A DNA stretch of 64,000 nt from NCBI RefSeq assembly GCF_000002235.5, contig NW_022145597.1, forward strand, positions 1,519,501 through 1,583,500. The letters run 5' to 3'. Position numbers and translations under genes: made by a program. Positions 41,217-54,662 of this stretch are shown piece after piece; position 1 is the first letter of the stretch, and the number at the start of each line of letters is the position of its first letter. Source of the DNA: Strongylocentrotus purpuratus. Taxonomy: Eukaryota > Echinodermata > Echinoidea > Camarodonta > Strongylocentrotidae. Under the pieces are notes generated by a model, which did no database searches, was not told the origin of the DNA, and was given only the letters and a program-made list of their open reading frames with translations.

Positions 41217-44200
41217 TATACACAAAGAGAGAACGAGAAAGATAGAGAGGAAGAGAGGTTGACATATTGAGGGAGAGGGAGAGAGAAACTGTCATAAACG
41301 ATTATATTTTCATTTAAATTTCAGGTAGATCATCATGACGTTGGTTTAGGGGGTGAGACATTAGTATAACACCCTGATAATAGTCAAACCCGTTTCGGTG
41401 TATATATATATATCTTGAATGTATGTCCTATGGAAATGTCACATGAAGTAACTGAATAATACCAATATATCTTCTGCAGAATAGCGCGGCGATGCTTCTA
41501 AAATCATGGGATTTTGATGTGTGAATGACGACCACTAAAAACATCGCGAATACTGCTTACAAACCTGCTAAACAATTAAACCCTGTGATATGCGTATGAA
41601 CATTGGAAATAATCACTACCATTTAGCAAACGATAATTTGCGCATGCGCACAACGACTGTGTATAGCGGTATTTCGAGCCTTGCTGCATTTTAGCAACAA
41701 GTGCAAACATCGTTTCAGAAAAAAAGGACCTTTTAAAATCCTGATTTTGTTTTTCACATTTTTCCTACCATTATCGGGAAATTCTGCAAGGATTGATGCT
41801 AGGGAAATTAAGAAAACGAGTATCTGAAAAAATAGCCTTGAACTAAGTCACCTTTTCCTTTGACTCGGTTTTCCAAGAGATAAAGGTTACGAAAACAAAC
41901 AGTGATGCAAAGAAACTGGAAGATCGAGAGACACTAAGAAAACTGATGAAATGAAAACATTTATCTTCGTTAGTCTATGATATCGTGCGCGTAGGTTTCG
42001 TTAATGTTTCCAGGAAAATACATTTTTTTTCCTTCTCTATTTTCCCCCAAAATGGCGCCTTTAAAGGCTGGATTGCTAGCCGACATGTTACTTGATCTTC
42101 ACCAAACCGCGACCTAGAGGTCTATCCCGTCAGAGTATGAAGATGGAGAGTAATTTCCGCTTCATAGGCAAAGGTATACGTCGCTAAAGAAAGCCCCTCT
42201 TAGCAATAACAATAGATAGAGAGACGGAGGAAGACGAAGGGGAAGGCTGAGCATGAGTGGTGCGCGGGGGCGGAGGGCGGGGTGGGTGTGCATAAATAAC
42301 AAGAGGATAGGCAGAGAGAGGGGAGGGGCGATGAATGGAAGAGGAAAGGAGATAACGTATTACATAGTGTTGGATTGAGATGAAGAGAGAGAGAGAGAGA
42401 GAGGGGGGAATGACAAAAGAGGGGGTCGAAAAAAAAAGAAAGACTAGCGACATAAAACCTCTATCGTTTAAAATAGTAACGTAAATATTTTAATCGAATA
42501 AACGACTAATTTACCCCCCCCCCCCCCAACCGAAAAAAGTCAATGAAGAGTAAGGAGCGGGCCTAATATAAGTATCAAGTTCTTGCGCGCGAGGGACAAA
42601 ACATTATAATAAGTTGAAAATTGATTTGGGACGGGGAAAGGAATAAGAAGAAGAATCAATAAAATGAAATGTGCAAGAAAGAGAGAGAGAGAGAGAGGGG
42701 GGGGGGGGGGGGGGGGGGAGAGGAATAAAGAGGAGGTGAATATTAGTGAGGATCAGTTAGGCGAATAACAAATAACAAATAAAAAACCGAAAATTAGGGG
42801 GAAAGGGGGAATATGCAGATGGAAGAAAAAATCTAGACGTTTATATACAAATTTTAAAAAACGAGGAGAATATGAGTATAACAATATTCCGCCTCACTCG
42901 CCATTTTTTAATTTCCCTAGTCCCACACGTGCTAATAATTTGCGGTTACCCGCCATTGACTTCATACCCCCAAAGCCCGAACGTCTCATATTCTGTTGAC
43001 TTAACTCTCCGTTACATGATGAAGTCGAAAGTGCCGTACAAAGGAGCTTCCAGAACGCCATCAGCACTTCATCGCTTCGTCTCAATTTTTGTCGTTGGAA
43101 TTTCTCATCAGCGGTGAGGGCATAACTTGGATAAAAAGATTTTTTTTTAATTGCCGGAAGGGGAAATATTAAAAATAAAGATTGCTCAAATCAGACACCG
43201 ACATTTAAGTTTAGGCTACAACATGGTGTTTTCGTGCCACTTTTAAAGGGATCGTTTAACAATGTTAAATCTGAGATACACGGCCCTACACGTGATACAC
43301 GTGTCATCAGTGTCTGTGATATGGTGTAATTTTGAAGCCCTAAAAAATTCCCGCTTCAAAATGATCAAGAAGTGCCTCAAAAAAGTAAAAAATCTTTGAG
43401 TGACCGGTTTTACCATACTCGTTTTCCCCGATAGACTGTAGTGTTATGAAAACCGTCAGGCGAACGGTTTTCAAAATTTGTAATTTCAATCATGAATATC
43501 TTGATAATCAGACAGGCGATCGGCTTGTAAAAGTAATGGGGTTCCTGACTGACCTAAAGGTTTATAATTATCATTGCATCATGAGCTAAATCCAGAATTT
43601 TGTTTCAGAATCTGAGACAAAGTTACCGGATCCCTTTAAGATGGCTACAATATTTTATCAAAGCCTTCGACGACGAATGTTTGAAAGAAGCATCAATCTT
43701 CGGATAATATTTACGGGGAACCCCCCCCCCCCGACCTTCCGGCGGGTGATTTAAATATAATGCTGTCATAGGTGATTTTTTTCTTAAGAGGGTAGTTATC
43801 CACGGTACTCTGGTTAGATACAGGTTTAATAGACCTATTGTTAAGGTAACAAGCGACGATATGTTTTTACTGTTCTCATTGGGTTGTTTTGAGTAATACG
43901 ACATAAATAAATGATGCGATCGTGAAAAAAGCGGGAAAAACACAAGCTCAAGCAATAATAACGCACAAAAATCACGTCTCAAATTATTGCAACGAGAGGG
44001 GAAGGGGTACTCATTGGGGGGGGGGTGGTACATGTAACGGTAGAACTCTCGCAAAAGAGGGTGTAGGGGTGGTGGTAGGGGTATTCTAATAATTTCGCTT
44101 TCATATAACTACAAGCGCTTTACAGATTATTATTACCCCGGTCATCGGATTCATGCACATTTTCCAACTCCCTGGGGAGCATTCCGGCCAGGCGCCATTT

Positions 44201-47200
44201 TACAAGCGCACACTTGCTCATCCAACGGACACTAACTTTCGCATCCTATCGGGTACCCATTCAAAATCTAGGTAGAGAGTGGCAAAAGAAGATATACGTC
44301 TTGCCAAAGGACATTAGTGATGCGGTGGGACTTGAACCCCGTACCTTGTGATCTGCAGTCAGGTGACTTATCCACTTAACCACAACACCTCATTCAGGAC
44401 ACGTAATGTCCTGAACCTACTAGGCCCCTCCTAAGAATAAAAAGAACTTACTTTATTTTGATCCATGCTTCTTCTCCGAATTTCTCTGTAACCAGAGCCT
44501 TGACACAAATATTGATGAACCCGTACTGCAGAAAGAGAAAAAGTAAGAGAAAAGAAATATTCATCGTTAAATCGTAGGCTTGACAATCTTACCTTTGCTC
44601 ATTAATATTGCTCTATATTCAGATTCAGATTCAGATTAATTTATGAAATTTATTAATAAATAATTTATTAATTTATTGATTTATTTAATTTATCTTTATA
44701 TTATAAATGTATTTTGACTTTGCAATATCAAGGGTATTATGAGATAAAGATATGAGATTACGAGAATAGTAGATCATTGATTGTTTCAATGTTGTTGTTG
44801 GTTTTTTTTTTTACCAGATTATTAATTTCGCTGAAATTTAGTACTGTACAAGGCATTTTTTATTATCATCCCATGCTCACTGTTTCTCATGAGGTTGAAT
44901 TTAGAAAAGGTTCGTATTGTCGGGGTCATCTCGTGACGAGTGGTTGGTAAACATCAAATATATATATACATTTTGTTTTACTATCATGTTGCATTTTTTT
45001 CTTTCCTTTTTCCTTTTTATTTGAAAAGAAAAGAAATAAGTTGTAAAAAGTATTACGAGTAATTCAATTTATTTTCATCTCTGTAGTATATTCCAGAAAA
45101 GACATTTAGTAGTATATTAATGTTTGTTATGCCTAGTTATTGTAATCTTATATTTTGCACTACATTATCTATGTTACACTTTAATTTTGGAACTTATTAT
45201 CCAATGTTATTAAAATTTAGAATGTTTCTATTTGTTTGGATTTTAATCAACACAATTTTGATTTTAATTTGCATTTAATATTATACCTCCCCCTCACTGT
45301 TTCTGCAGACTTGCTGAACTATTCCATGATCTTATAATACTTACCTATATTATTTGTCTTAAAACAAAGAATATTTCGAGATAACTTTGTTTTATTAAAC
45401 ACCCCAAGATATAACGAACAGCTAGTAAAACATAAACCCTAATATACCCGTTATATTATCAATTTCGTTAATGTTAAGATCACGTGTTCTCTTTTCAATA
45501 TATTTCATCACAACTGTAACTTTCAAATTTGGGAAATTTGTAAAATAAAATCCAACCGAACCTAAAGTAACAATAATAATTCAACATTATTGTTTATAAG
45601 ATGATGGCGTGGATCCTAATCAAATGATTGGTTGAGAGTGTACACGTGATCAGGCATTATTTTGCCTCACACGTAATTTTGATAATGACCGGTCATTATC
45701 AAATGCTACTGACCGGTCATTAGTAAAATCATAAAACGTCATTTTATAAACATATAATACACGATCTTATAAAACAAATTATAAACATCATTTTGTTCGG
45801 GCATTAGTAAAATTACCCACAGTCGGTACCTTCGAAACAGTCCAAACACCCTCGGCTATCGCATCGGGCGTGTTAGACTGTTCCAAAGGTACCTTGTGTG
45901 GGTAATTCTTAGTAATGCCCTCAGTGCTGTGTATTATTTGTATAATAGCGCATAAAAGGTATAATTACTTTCGTGTTTTAATATCTAAATTAACAAGATT
46001 GTTTAATTTGTTTCTAATTTAAAAGGAATTAGCATCAAGCGTTTTATCAATTTAATTCACGTGCAATATGTAATGTGTAGGGAAATGGCTTACATGATTG
46101 GTAATATGTTACATTGTAATCGCGAAATAGCCGTCAATTAAACAGTTGTCAGGGTTGTATGCAAATCAAATATGACTAAGTTTCCATTCACCTCACGCTA
46201 CCAATCACTTTCAATTATATCGCTTGGAACATGACCGCCACATCAAATGAAAACCAACATCCTGATAATTGTCATTTAAAGGGATTGGGTATCTTTGTCT
46301 CAGATTCTGAAACAAAATATTATTATCCTGGATTTAGCTCATGCGGCAATCATAATTAAAAATCTTTGGGGCAGTCAGGAACCCCATGACTTTTAAAAGC
46401 CGATCACCTGTCTGATTATCAAAATATTTATGATTGGAAATCGCAATTTAAAAAATCGCTTTCCCAACGGTTATAACACTTTAGTCTATTGGGTGAAATG
46501 AGTATGGTAAAACCGGTCACTCAAAGATTTTTACTTTTTTGAGGCACTTCATGATCATTTCGAAACGCAATTTGTTAGGGCTTCAATATTAAACCATATC
46601 ACTGACACTGATAACATGTAGAATCTTGCATCTCAGATTTAACATTGTTTCAATTCAATTCAATTCAATTTATTTATGTTTCCAACATAACATTACAAAT
46701 CAATTATAAACATTTACAACAAATGTAGAAGTACATATTGGAAACAGAGTGGTCCACTAAAAAGCGATGCTTGTACAAGTGTGAACACCTCAAATGAAAT
46801 TTAGAAATTATGACTAATTAAATTTAACGATACCTTTAATACAATATCCCATGGTTGCTCAATATAGGTAACATTAGTGTGACCTTTGTGACTTTCAGTA
46901 CGCTTGGGTTTGATCTAGCTGCTCATCAATTTCCAATCGAAAACCAATTGGCGCTTGATTGCTGCAATACCCACGATGCTAACAATCAGATTACCGTTTG
47001 CATATCATATTGTTTACTAGACTGAGTACAATGGAGTGCAAGTGTGGTTGAAGTAGTTTATTATTTCACTTCACAATTAATATCTTCATGACCATCCAGG
47101 ACATAAATTCATGGCAAGAATTCATTATACTTCAATTATCTCCACCCGTGCCTTATTCCCACGTGATAAACGCGAATCAATCAATTCATGAATAGAATTA

Positions 47201-47277
47201 GACCACGGTATCATTGATGCGATTAAATGATATTGTTGACTTTTTTGCACGTCGCTAAGAAGACCGGTCATATTAGT

Positions 47278-47372
<95 letters not shown>

Positions 47373-48678
47373 GGCGAGGGGAGAGTTGAGATAAGGTGAA
47401 AATGAGAGTATGTTAAAAGTACAGTTTTAGATTTTGTTTTGGTGACGTCAAGGGGAATAAATTCTCCTTGAATGCCTTAATTTAATTAATTACAAGTAAA
47501 CAAGTGTAATAATCTCCTAACTGAAATTTTATATGCATCCCTCTGGTAAAGAAATGATATATACAAATAGATTCCAGTGTAGAAATGTATGCCAAGGCTG
47601 ATCATACTCTTGACTTGACGACCCTTAACGGATAATTCTTTTAAATATATAGATCAAGTTCAATAACGTTGTCAACATCGAAAAAATAATATGAAATGAA
47701 ATGATATAACAAATAATGTTTTTGAGCTGTGCCTTGTCTGTTAACAATTATCCTTGTCATGAATAACTAACAACCCTTGATTCAGTCAGTGAAAGTAATT
47801 AATATGATTTGCACGACAGATTTGATTGTCATTAAGGATTTAGGACATAGAAGGCCGATTGAATGATATCCATATACAGCACATATATGATGAGACAACA
47901 GGAACATCAATGGTAATTCATTACAACTGGTGTTCAAAACACGTGTGTGTATAATTTACATATACGATTGATCAAAGACTTGATATTTTGCTTTATTAAA
48001 CAAAGTAAACGCTTAAATACCTAAATATAATTAATTTACGATAAACACATTTTGGAATTTACTTTTCATAATAACGCATGAATCCTATACAGACCTCTGC
48101 AAATAGAATCTCACTTTAGACCCCTATGTAGCCTCTTGTCGATGCCCTCGCGGTGTTGGAGTCTCTAAATTCTGGCGAGCGAAGCGAGTCAGAGAAACGC
48201 CTCGATTTATCTGACTCGCTTCGCTCTCCAGAATTTAGAGACTCCAACAGCGTGAGGGCATCGACAAGAGGCTTACCTCTTTGCCGTATACGGTGCTTCA
48301 TTTTCTTACACAAAACTTTAATTTCGGCTTTGTTGTTGTTGTTGCTTTTAGTTTGTGCTCGCTTCTTCGTTTGTTTTAATAAATGCATTTTTTGCCCGTA
48401 ATAGCATTGACGTTGCGATTAACTGCGCACCATCCTCAGTATCATCACAGCCGTACATGTACTCGATTAAAGAGGTTTCGAACCATTCTGATTTAGCGAT
48501 ATTTTAACCACACTGAGTGACAGTGACACACAATTCATTATACTTCAATTATATCCACCCGCCCCTTGGACCAACGTGATAAACGCGAATTAATCAACTC
48601 ATGAATAGAATTAGACCACGTACGTATCATTGATGCGATTAAATGATTTTGTGCACGTCGTTAGGAAGACCGGTTATA

Positions 48679-48745
<67 letters not shown>

Positions 48746-50145
48746 GGGGGGGGAGTTGAGATAAAGGTGCGAGGGAGAGTATATTTATGTGTACGTATGC
48801 GCGCATTTGTGTCATCAATTTTGTTAGATACCAAAGTCTTTAAAAAATGATTCCCGACGAACTATCAAAGCCCGATTTGCTAGTCTATTGAAAGTATTTC
48901 TTATATTAGTTTACTTTGTTGTTTCGGTATTTCGAGAACGACATATATGTAATTCCACACGACAGTTATGAGGTTTACGAAGAAATGAAATTGACATTCA
49001 TGATTACAGTTCAATTAGAGGAATGCGTCAGGATGTCTAGGTAAAAAAAATTAAAGCACGTATACTGATAAACCTGTAGATGCAACCCTTCAATCAATTG
49101 ATCAAGTATTAATCACGGTGATAAGTGGTTTCCATAGGTCCCATAATGTAGACAATTGATTCACGCCATGATCACCATAATCCTGATAATTTGAAGTGAA
49201 GTACTCGTATAAAGCGAAATTACCGTTCTCATCAAAAGCTATAATACACCGCAAGGTCCGGGCTGGTATTCATGGAAACGATTAAATGCGTGGGAGACAC
49301 AAAGCACACTTTTATCGTCATTGAGGTTCTACAATTAGGCCAACAAACAAAATTATTTGGTTGTCCTCCATTGCTTTTCTGGAGTAGGGGCGGGCGGGCG
49401 GATTTAAAAAAAAAAATTAAACTTCATTTTTTCTGGTGTCTTTTTTCTGGTGTCTTTTTTTTTAAAACATTTTTTTCCATTAAAAAAAAATCATTGGGAT
49501 GTCAAGCATTTAAACAAACAAAGTCTATAAAACACTTTAATATGGTAAAAGACTAGTTTAATGTACAATGAATATCAAGACCAACACAGAAAGTATTTTT
49601 GGCTTTGAAATACAGCACCTTTTAAATCTCCATTGCACTACCTATAGCTACTTGCGCCCTCTATGCAGCAAACAATGCCTAATCGTTGACCATTGGTCCC
49701 TCACGCTCCTCTTTATCTTATGTTAACTGAGAGCTGATTTAATGAAATAACCACCTGTCTAGTGACTTTGCATGGTGGTCTAATCCCACCTGTAAACTAG
49801 TACAGATGGGCCTTAAAATGAGTTTAAGAATGCTCAGAACCTGCTTTAAATGAACGGCATTTTGACATAGAAAAAAAAATGGCAAGTTTAATAACTACTT
49901 AATTACGTACTGAAAAGACCAAACTGGCAACGGGACGCATTTCGTTCCTTGCAAATTATTCATAAAATGATACGTTTAGCATTTAAGATTACTACCCCCC
50001 CCCCCCCCCCAAAAAAAAAAAAAAAAAAAAAAAAACGAAAATGACGAGCGGGCGATCGAGGACAACCAAATGATTTTTTTTTGATTTTTTTTTTTGTTGT
50101 TGATTTATTTATTATTTTTTTTATTTATTTATTTATTTATTTATT

Positions 50146-50192
<47 letters not shown>

Positions 50193-53100
50193 TTTTTTTT
50201 TTGGGGGGGGGGGCCTTATAGCGTTCAATTTGGTAGAGGAAAAACAAAATGAATGGAGAGATAGTAAAAGACACGGAGGGACAGACAGGAGGGATAGGCG
50301 AAGAAGGAATCACTGAAATTTTGAGGGTATATTGAATTCAACGAACATATCTGGGGGTCTTTGGAATGATCTGCCACTGTTTATTATTTTATTTTTCAAC
50401 AACACATAAAATGTCACAGTCGAATCACAATTTGTTTTGGATAACAAAAACTCTCTGATCTATACTACTAACATGATATAGGAGGTGAATGATTCGAGCA
50501 GGGATGCTGTTACTAATATCTCTGATTCGGGAGAACTTCGAATACGAGTAATACGAGAGGATGTAAATGCGATTATTTTGGATAAACAATGCTATTTCAA
50601 AGTAACAGAAGTACATGTAATGCCATTTCTAATGAGCATAGGGATCAGGACTTGATGATAGCACCACAAGTTTAATAAAGTAGGGTTTACTGGGCAAAGC
50701 AGAAGGGTTTCTTGTCAGTGGATCCAAACCTGTAAAATGACCAAGTAATAGATCCGCATAATAACTATAAAGTAATACAAGCGATCACTAATAAACAGGA
50801 TACAGTAATATGTCAAAGGTTATATACACTACAGGCGGTGGGCCCTGAAAGATAATACAGCGTAAACTCATACTTGAGGATGGTCTTGAACAAATCAATT
50901 GGTTTAGTTCTTAAAAGCGACAAGTGTTTGTTCAAGGCTTTTGTTCTTGTGATAGGCAATTGGTTTCGCTTCCAACCTGACGAATCATCATTATTGTAAC
51001 ACAGTTCTATAGTCCTCCGCAAGAGTAATCAACACGAATATACTGTGATAATGATATATGCATGTTTTAAGATTATCAATTTAAATCAAGAAGTAATTGT
51101 AAGTAACGTGGGATCGGCTTTGAAAACTAGAATAATGTCATTCTAAGAGCCCATCATCTGCTACAGTCTCTAATTTATCCTATTCTGTTTGCAATTTCTA
51201 TTTCTTTTCTATCATGTTATCCTTATAATATGCAATATCATTGAGTAAATAATTGTATCAAATATACCAATTAAATTAATCTATATATAAGCTAGGTTAT
51301 CTATTGTTATTTTTTTCTATGTCATGTTTTGTGCAGGATGTGAAATAAACGAACTTGAATCCAACTTGATAAATGAATTTTATTTCAATCCCTGTCATCA
51401 TGAGCTTTAACGCCTTTATGTCATCGTTCTTGTAAAATCCGTCAAACGTGTCAACAGATCCCTTATTGGCTAGTCTTTTGCGTGAGTTGACCATGGTTAT
51501 TGCTTCCAGAAAATCTCACCTATTATTAAAATAAATAGAATACGAGATTTTGCTCTGTAATTTCGTCCGTCTTGTCCAGTGTGTTTGCTCACAGTATTTG
51601 TGTTGCGGCCTCAATAATAATATTGTGCACTTGTGTACCTTCTTTATAAATCCTTCTTCCCTTTCTTTCTATCAATCTATCTATCATGGCTAGTTCATTC
51701 TTCGCTGTCTCCTTCACTATGCTATCTAAAGAAGATATCAAGTTATTACAAGGCAAAACATGTCTACTCTTACAATCAATACACTTTATGTTTAATACTC
51801 AAATCCTTATGAAAAATTCACGCAGCTCTAAGAATCAGATTATGCAATAATTAAAATTTTACGAGTTGGCCTAGAAACGACAAAAAAATCACAAATTAAT
51901 TAATCAATGTAACCTTTTTTCCTGACGAAATGTGTTATTGCTTTAAATCTCTACAGTCTCCTTAGGGGGTAGGCGTACCCATTATACAACGTAAAATCTC
52001 AAAGCAAATCATTAACTAACAACATAATATGGTTTTAAAAACACATGACACAGGGTAGAAAATTAGTAAATTATTTAAACTCATTTAATATATTCATAAG
52101 CTATTTTAGCTGACATAGTTCATTAACGTAAGCACACCGGATATCAACTTCTTTTGTTCAAATGTGAGGGCACAATACACCCTTATATCAAAGAGTCCTT
52201 TTTAGCTGTAGCTGATGTTGCTGTTGCTTGTTTTTTAGATTTGATTTGTTTTGTGTTTGGCGAGATAAATTCGTTTCCTTTTTATCAAACAGATATAAAT
52301 CTCATGTGATCACTCTGACACAGTTGTATTAGAGGGTCACGACTGCGTTTAATATATCACCTAAGTTGAAAGATCCCTTTAACATCAGGAACCTTACAAA
52401 CTTAAGATCCCAATTTGACTGATCTTCAATAAATCAAGATATGAACTCACGAACAGTTTTGGGGTTAACCGCGGGAAGCCAATTTATTCAACCTTCGTAG
52501 AGTTGCATTGTCAAATAAAGCAGCCGAAGATATGTATGTTGGATATATTGAGCATTTAGGTGCGCTTTTTTAATGAATGAAAAGAATTCGCCTCATATTT
52601 ACATGATCGATATATATGACAGAGTTGATGGCAGGTTTGATGGATAGTTTAGACTTGGAGATTCAGTCGCTATCGATCACTTTTATAAGGAATGTGGTTT
52701 TCCTCAGTCAGGTTTGATTTATTTTCTTCATGTCATCGTGGAATGATATTAGGTTCAACCGGATCCATGGTTTGTAGACTGTGTAGACTACATTTGTACA
52801 TGTGCAGAGGCAAGGGCAGAAACATATTTCTAGTATTTAAAGAGCTGGTCATACAGTACATACAATTATGCTAGCATGGTTCAATGATCGAGGCCCGTTG
52901 CATATAAACTCGAAAAGAGAGTCTGAACTAGATTCTCGGCGACAGTTGCTTGCCTTGTGCAAAATTTCAGAATCATTGAAATTGTGAGTTAAGATTAAAT
53001 ATTTCCGGCTTTGGTAGATGGTATCATATTTGACTATTGTAAGTGGCTTATCATTGTATAATGCAGTCCAAAGCACCCTAAGAAAGAGGTTGAGGTTAAA

Positions 53101-54622
53101 AGCTACCTGATTACATTTGAGGTGTGGATATAAAAGATATATCATATATTAAATTCGTAGATTTTAAAGAATCGGGGAAATACAACCGCTATTTTTATTT
53201 GTTGTTAAAAACAAATTTTGGAAGCGTTTTTTTTTATAAAAGAAACAAACATAATTATTTTGACATTTTTCACACACTAAAAGAAAGTCTTTTCTAAATG
53301 GAACTATATGAATATTTTTCTTTTGTTTGATAGTTTATTTTACTTTCTCTTACCCTATCCTTCTTCTTTCCCTCCGCCTCAGTCTCTCCCCCCTCCCTTC
53401 TCTCTATCCCTCTCTCCCTCGTAGGATGCCATAAGCGATAATTTTGTACGATCCGAAAATATTACCTTATATCCTATATGCTATATTGTCATAAGCAAAT
53501 CATCAATCTTTCGTTTAGGCCTTAATTTCTTATACCAAGGAACATAGTTAAACAAAATAAAATATATATTATATTGCTAATATCAGAAGGAAGCCTTGGA
53601 CTGTATTTATGATTATCGTCCCTTTTACAAAGAAGAATTTCATTGTTCCATCCTCCATTTATTAAACATATGCTTAGTATCCCACTCCTTCTCTTCGGTT
53701 TTTCTTTATACGAACAATCATTTACAAATCAAAAGTATGATCATGACTTTTAATTTCCCTGTATTCAAAATAATGCAACAGACAAATGAAGATGAATTAC
53801 AGCAATTAAAAATGTATTGTTCCTCAAAATCATATTGGCGGAAGAGTAACAATGAAGGACAAACTTTCAAAAGATAAGGAAATGCCCATAAATACACCCA
53901 TAAATATTGCTTTTTTTCTCCTATATAAGTTCTTATATAGTCACAAAGAGAATTAATGAGATCATTGAGTAGTAAAGTTTGCTTTTTGTTTTAATGTTTT
54001 AGTTTGATTTGTTTCTTTGCTTGTTTTTATCTGCTCTTTGTGTGTGTGTGTGTTTTTTGTTTGTTTGTTTGTTGTTGTTTTTTTTTTGGGGGGGGGGCGG
54101 TAAGAGAAGTAAGAGAAGGCAAGCATGTCATCTGGTTATTTTGTTAAACTTCGTCATTCATATTCAGGATAAGGGCTCTCTTATTCGAGGCCATCTTCTC
54201 TCTTGAATTCATCAGGAATACATCCGTAATATCCGTGTTCATGAATACACGAATGAATGAGACTGAGATGAGTAAAGAGGTCTGACCTAAAAACATCAGA
54301 TGCATGCATGGGAGCCGGTTTCATTCACCTGTCCAGGCAGTATTATACAAACATGGGTCAAGGGAATATAATAAGGTAAACCCATTCTGTAAGAATAAAA
54401 GAGCTTAGATTTGTTCATTCTTCATCATGTTCTTGTTGTTTTACTTTTATTCAGCTTTATCCATCTTATTAAACTGTCTTTTTTTTGTGCTAATCTTTAA
54501 ATATTAATTTTTCTAAATTTGCCTTCTTTCTATTCAGTATGTATGCCTCACATCCCTTCCTTTCTCTATGTCTTTATGTATGTCTGTCTGTCTGCCTGCC
54601 TGTCTGTATGTCTGTCTCTGTA

Positions 54623-54662
<40 letters not shown>

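Larger units (their letters stand above)
32797..44451 (-). other. GUCY1B2 intron 2
   Basis: 11.7 kb, GT-AG. Contains GA/CT arrays (35090-35345, 41180-41216, 42380-42405, 42680-42718), several C or G runs, complete MITEs at 37725 and 40040, a MITE family A copy at 43248 and a SINE at 44100. The 171-aa frame at 35542-36057 comes from repeats and poly-C and is not a gene. Confidence 0.75.

Noticed and set aside
43623-44054. 143-aa minus-strand open frame
   Set aside because: Overlaps the end of a family A MITE and a G run; composition looks random and no splice signals bound it.
47281-47372. Possible CRISPR-like or telomeric array
   Set aside because: It is a plain GA dinucleotide repeat with no spacers.
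48116-48401. Overlapping open frames on both strands (90 and 82 aa)
   Set aside because: Both arise from the two arms of the long hairpin; similar peptides on opposite strands are explained by the inverted repeat.
52375-52382. GATCCCTTTAA resembling a family A MITE end
   Set aside because: No matching MITE body on either side.
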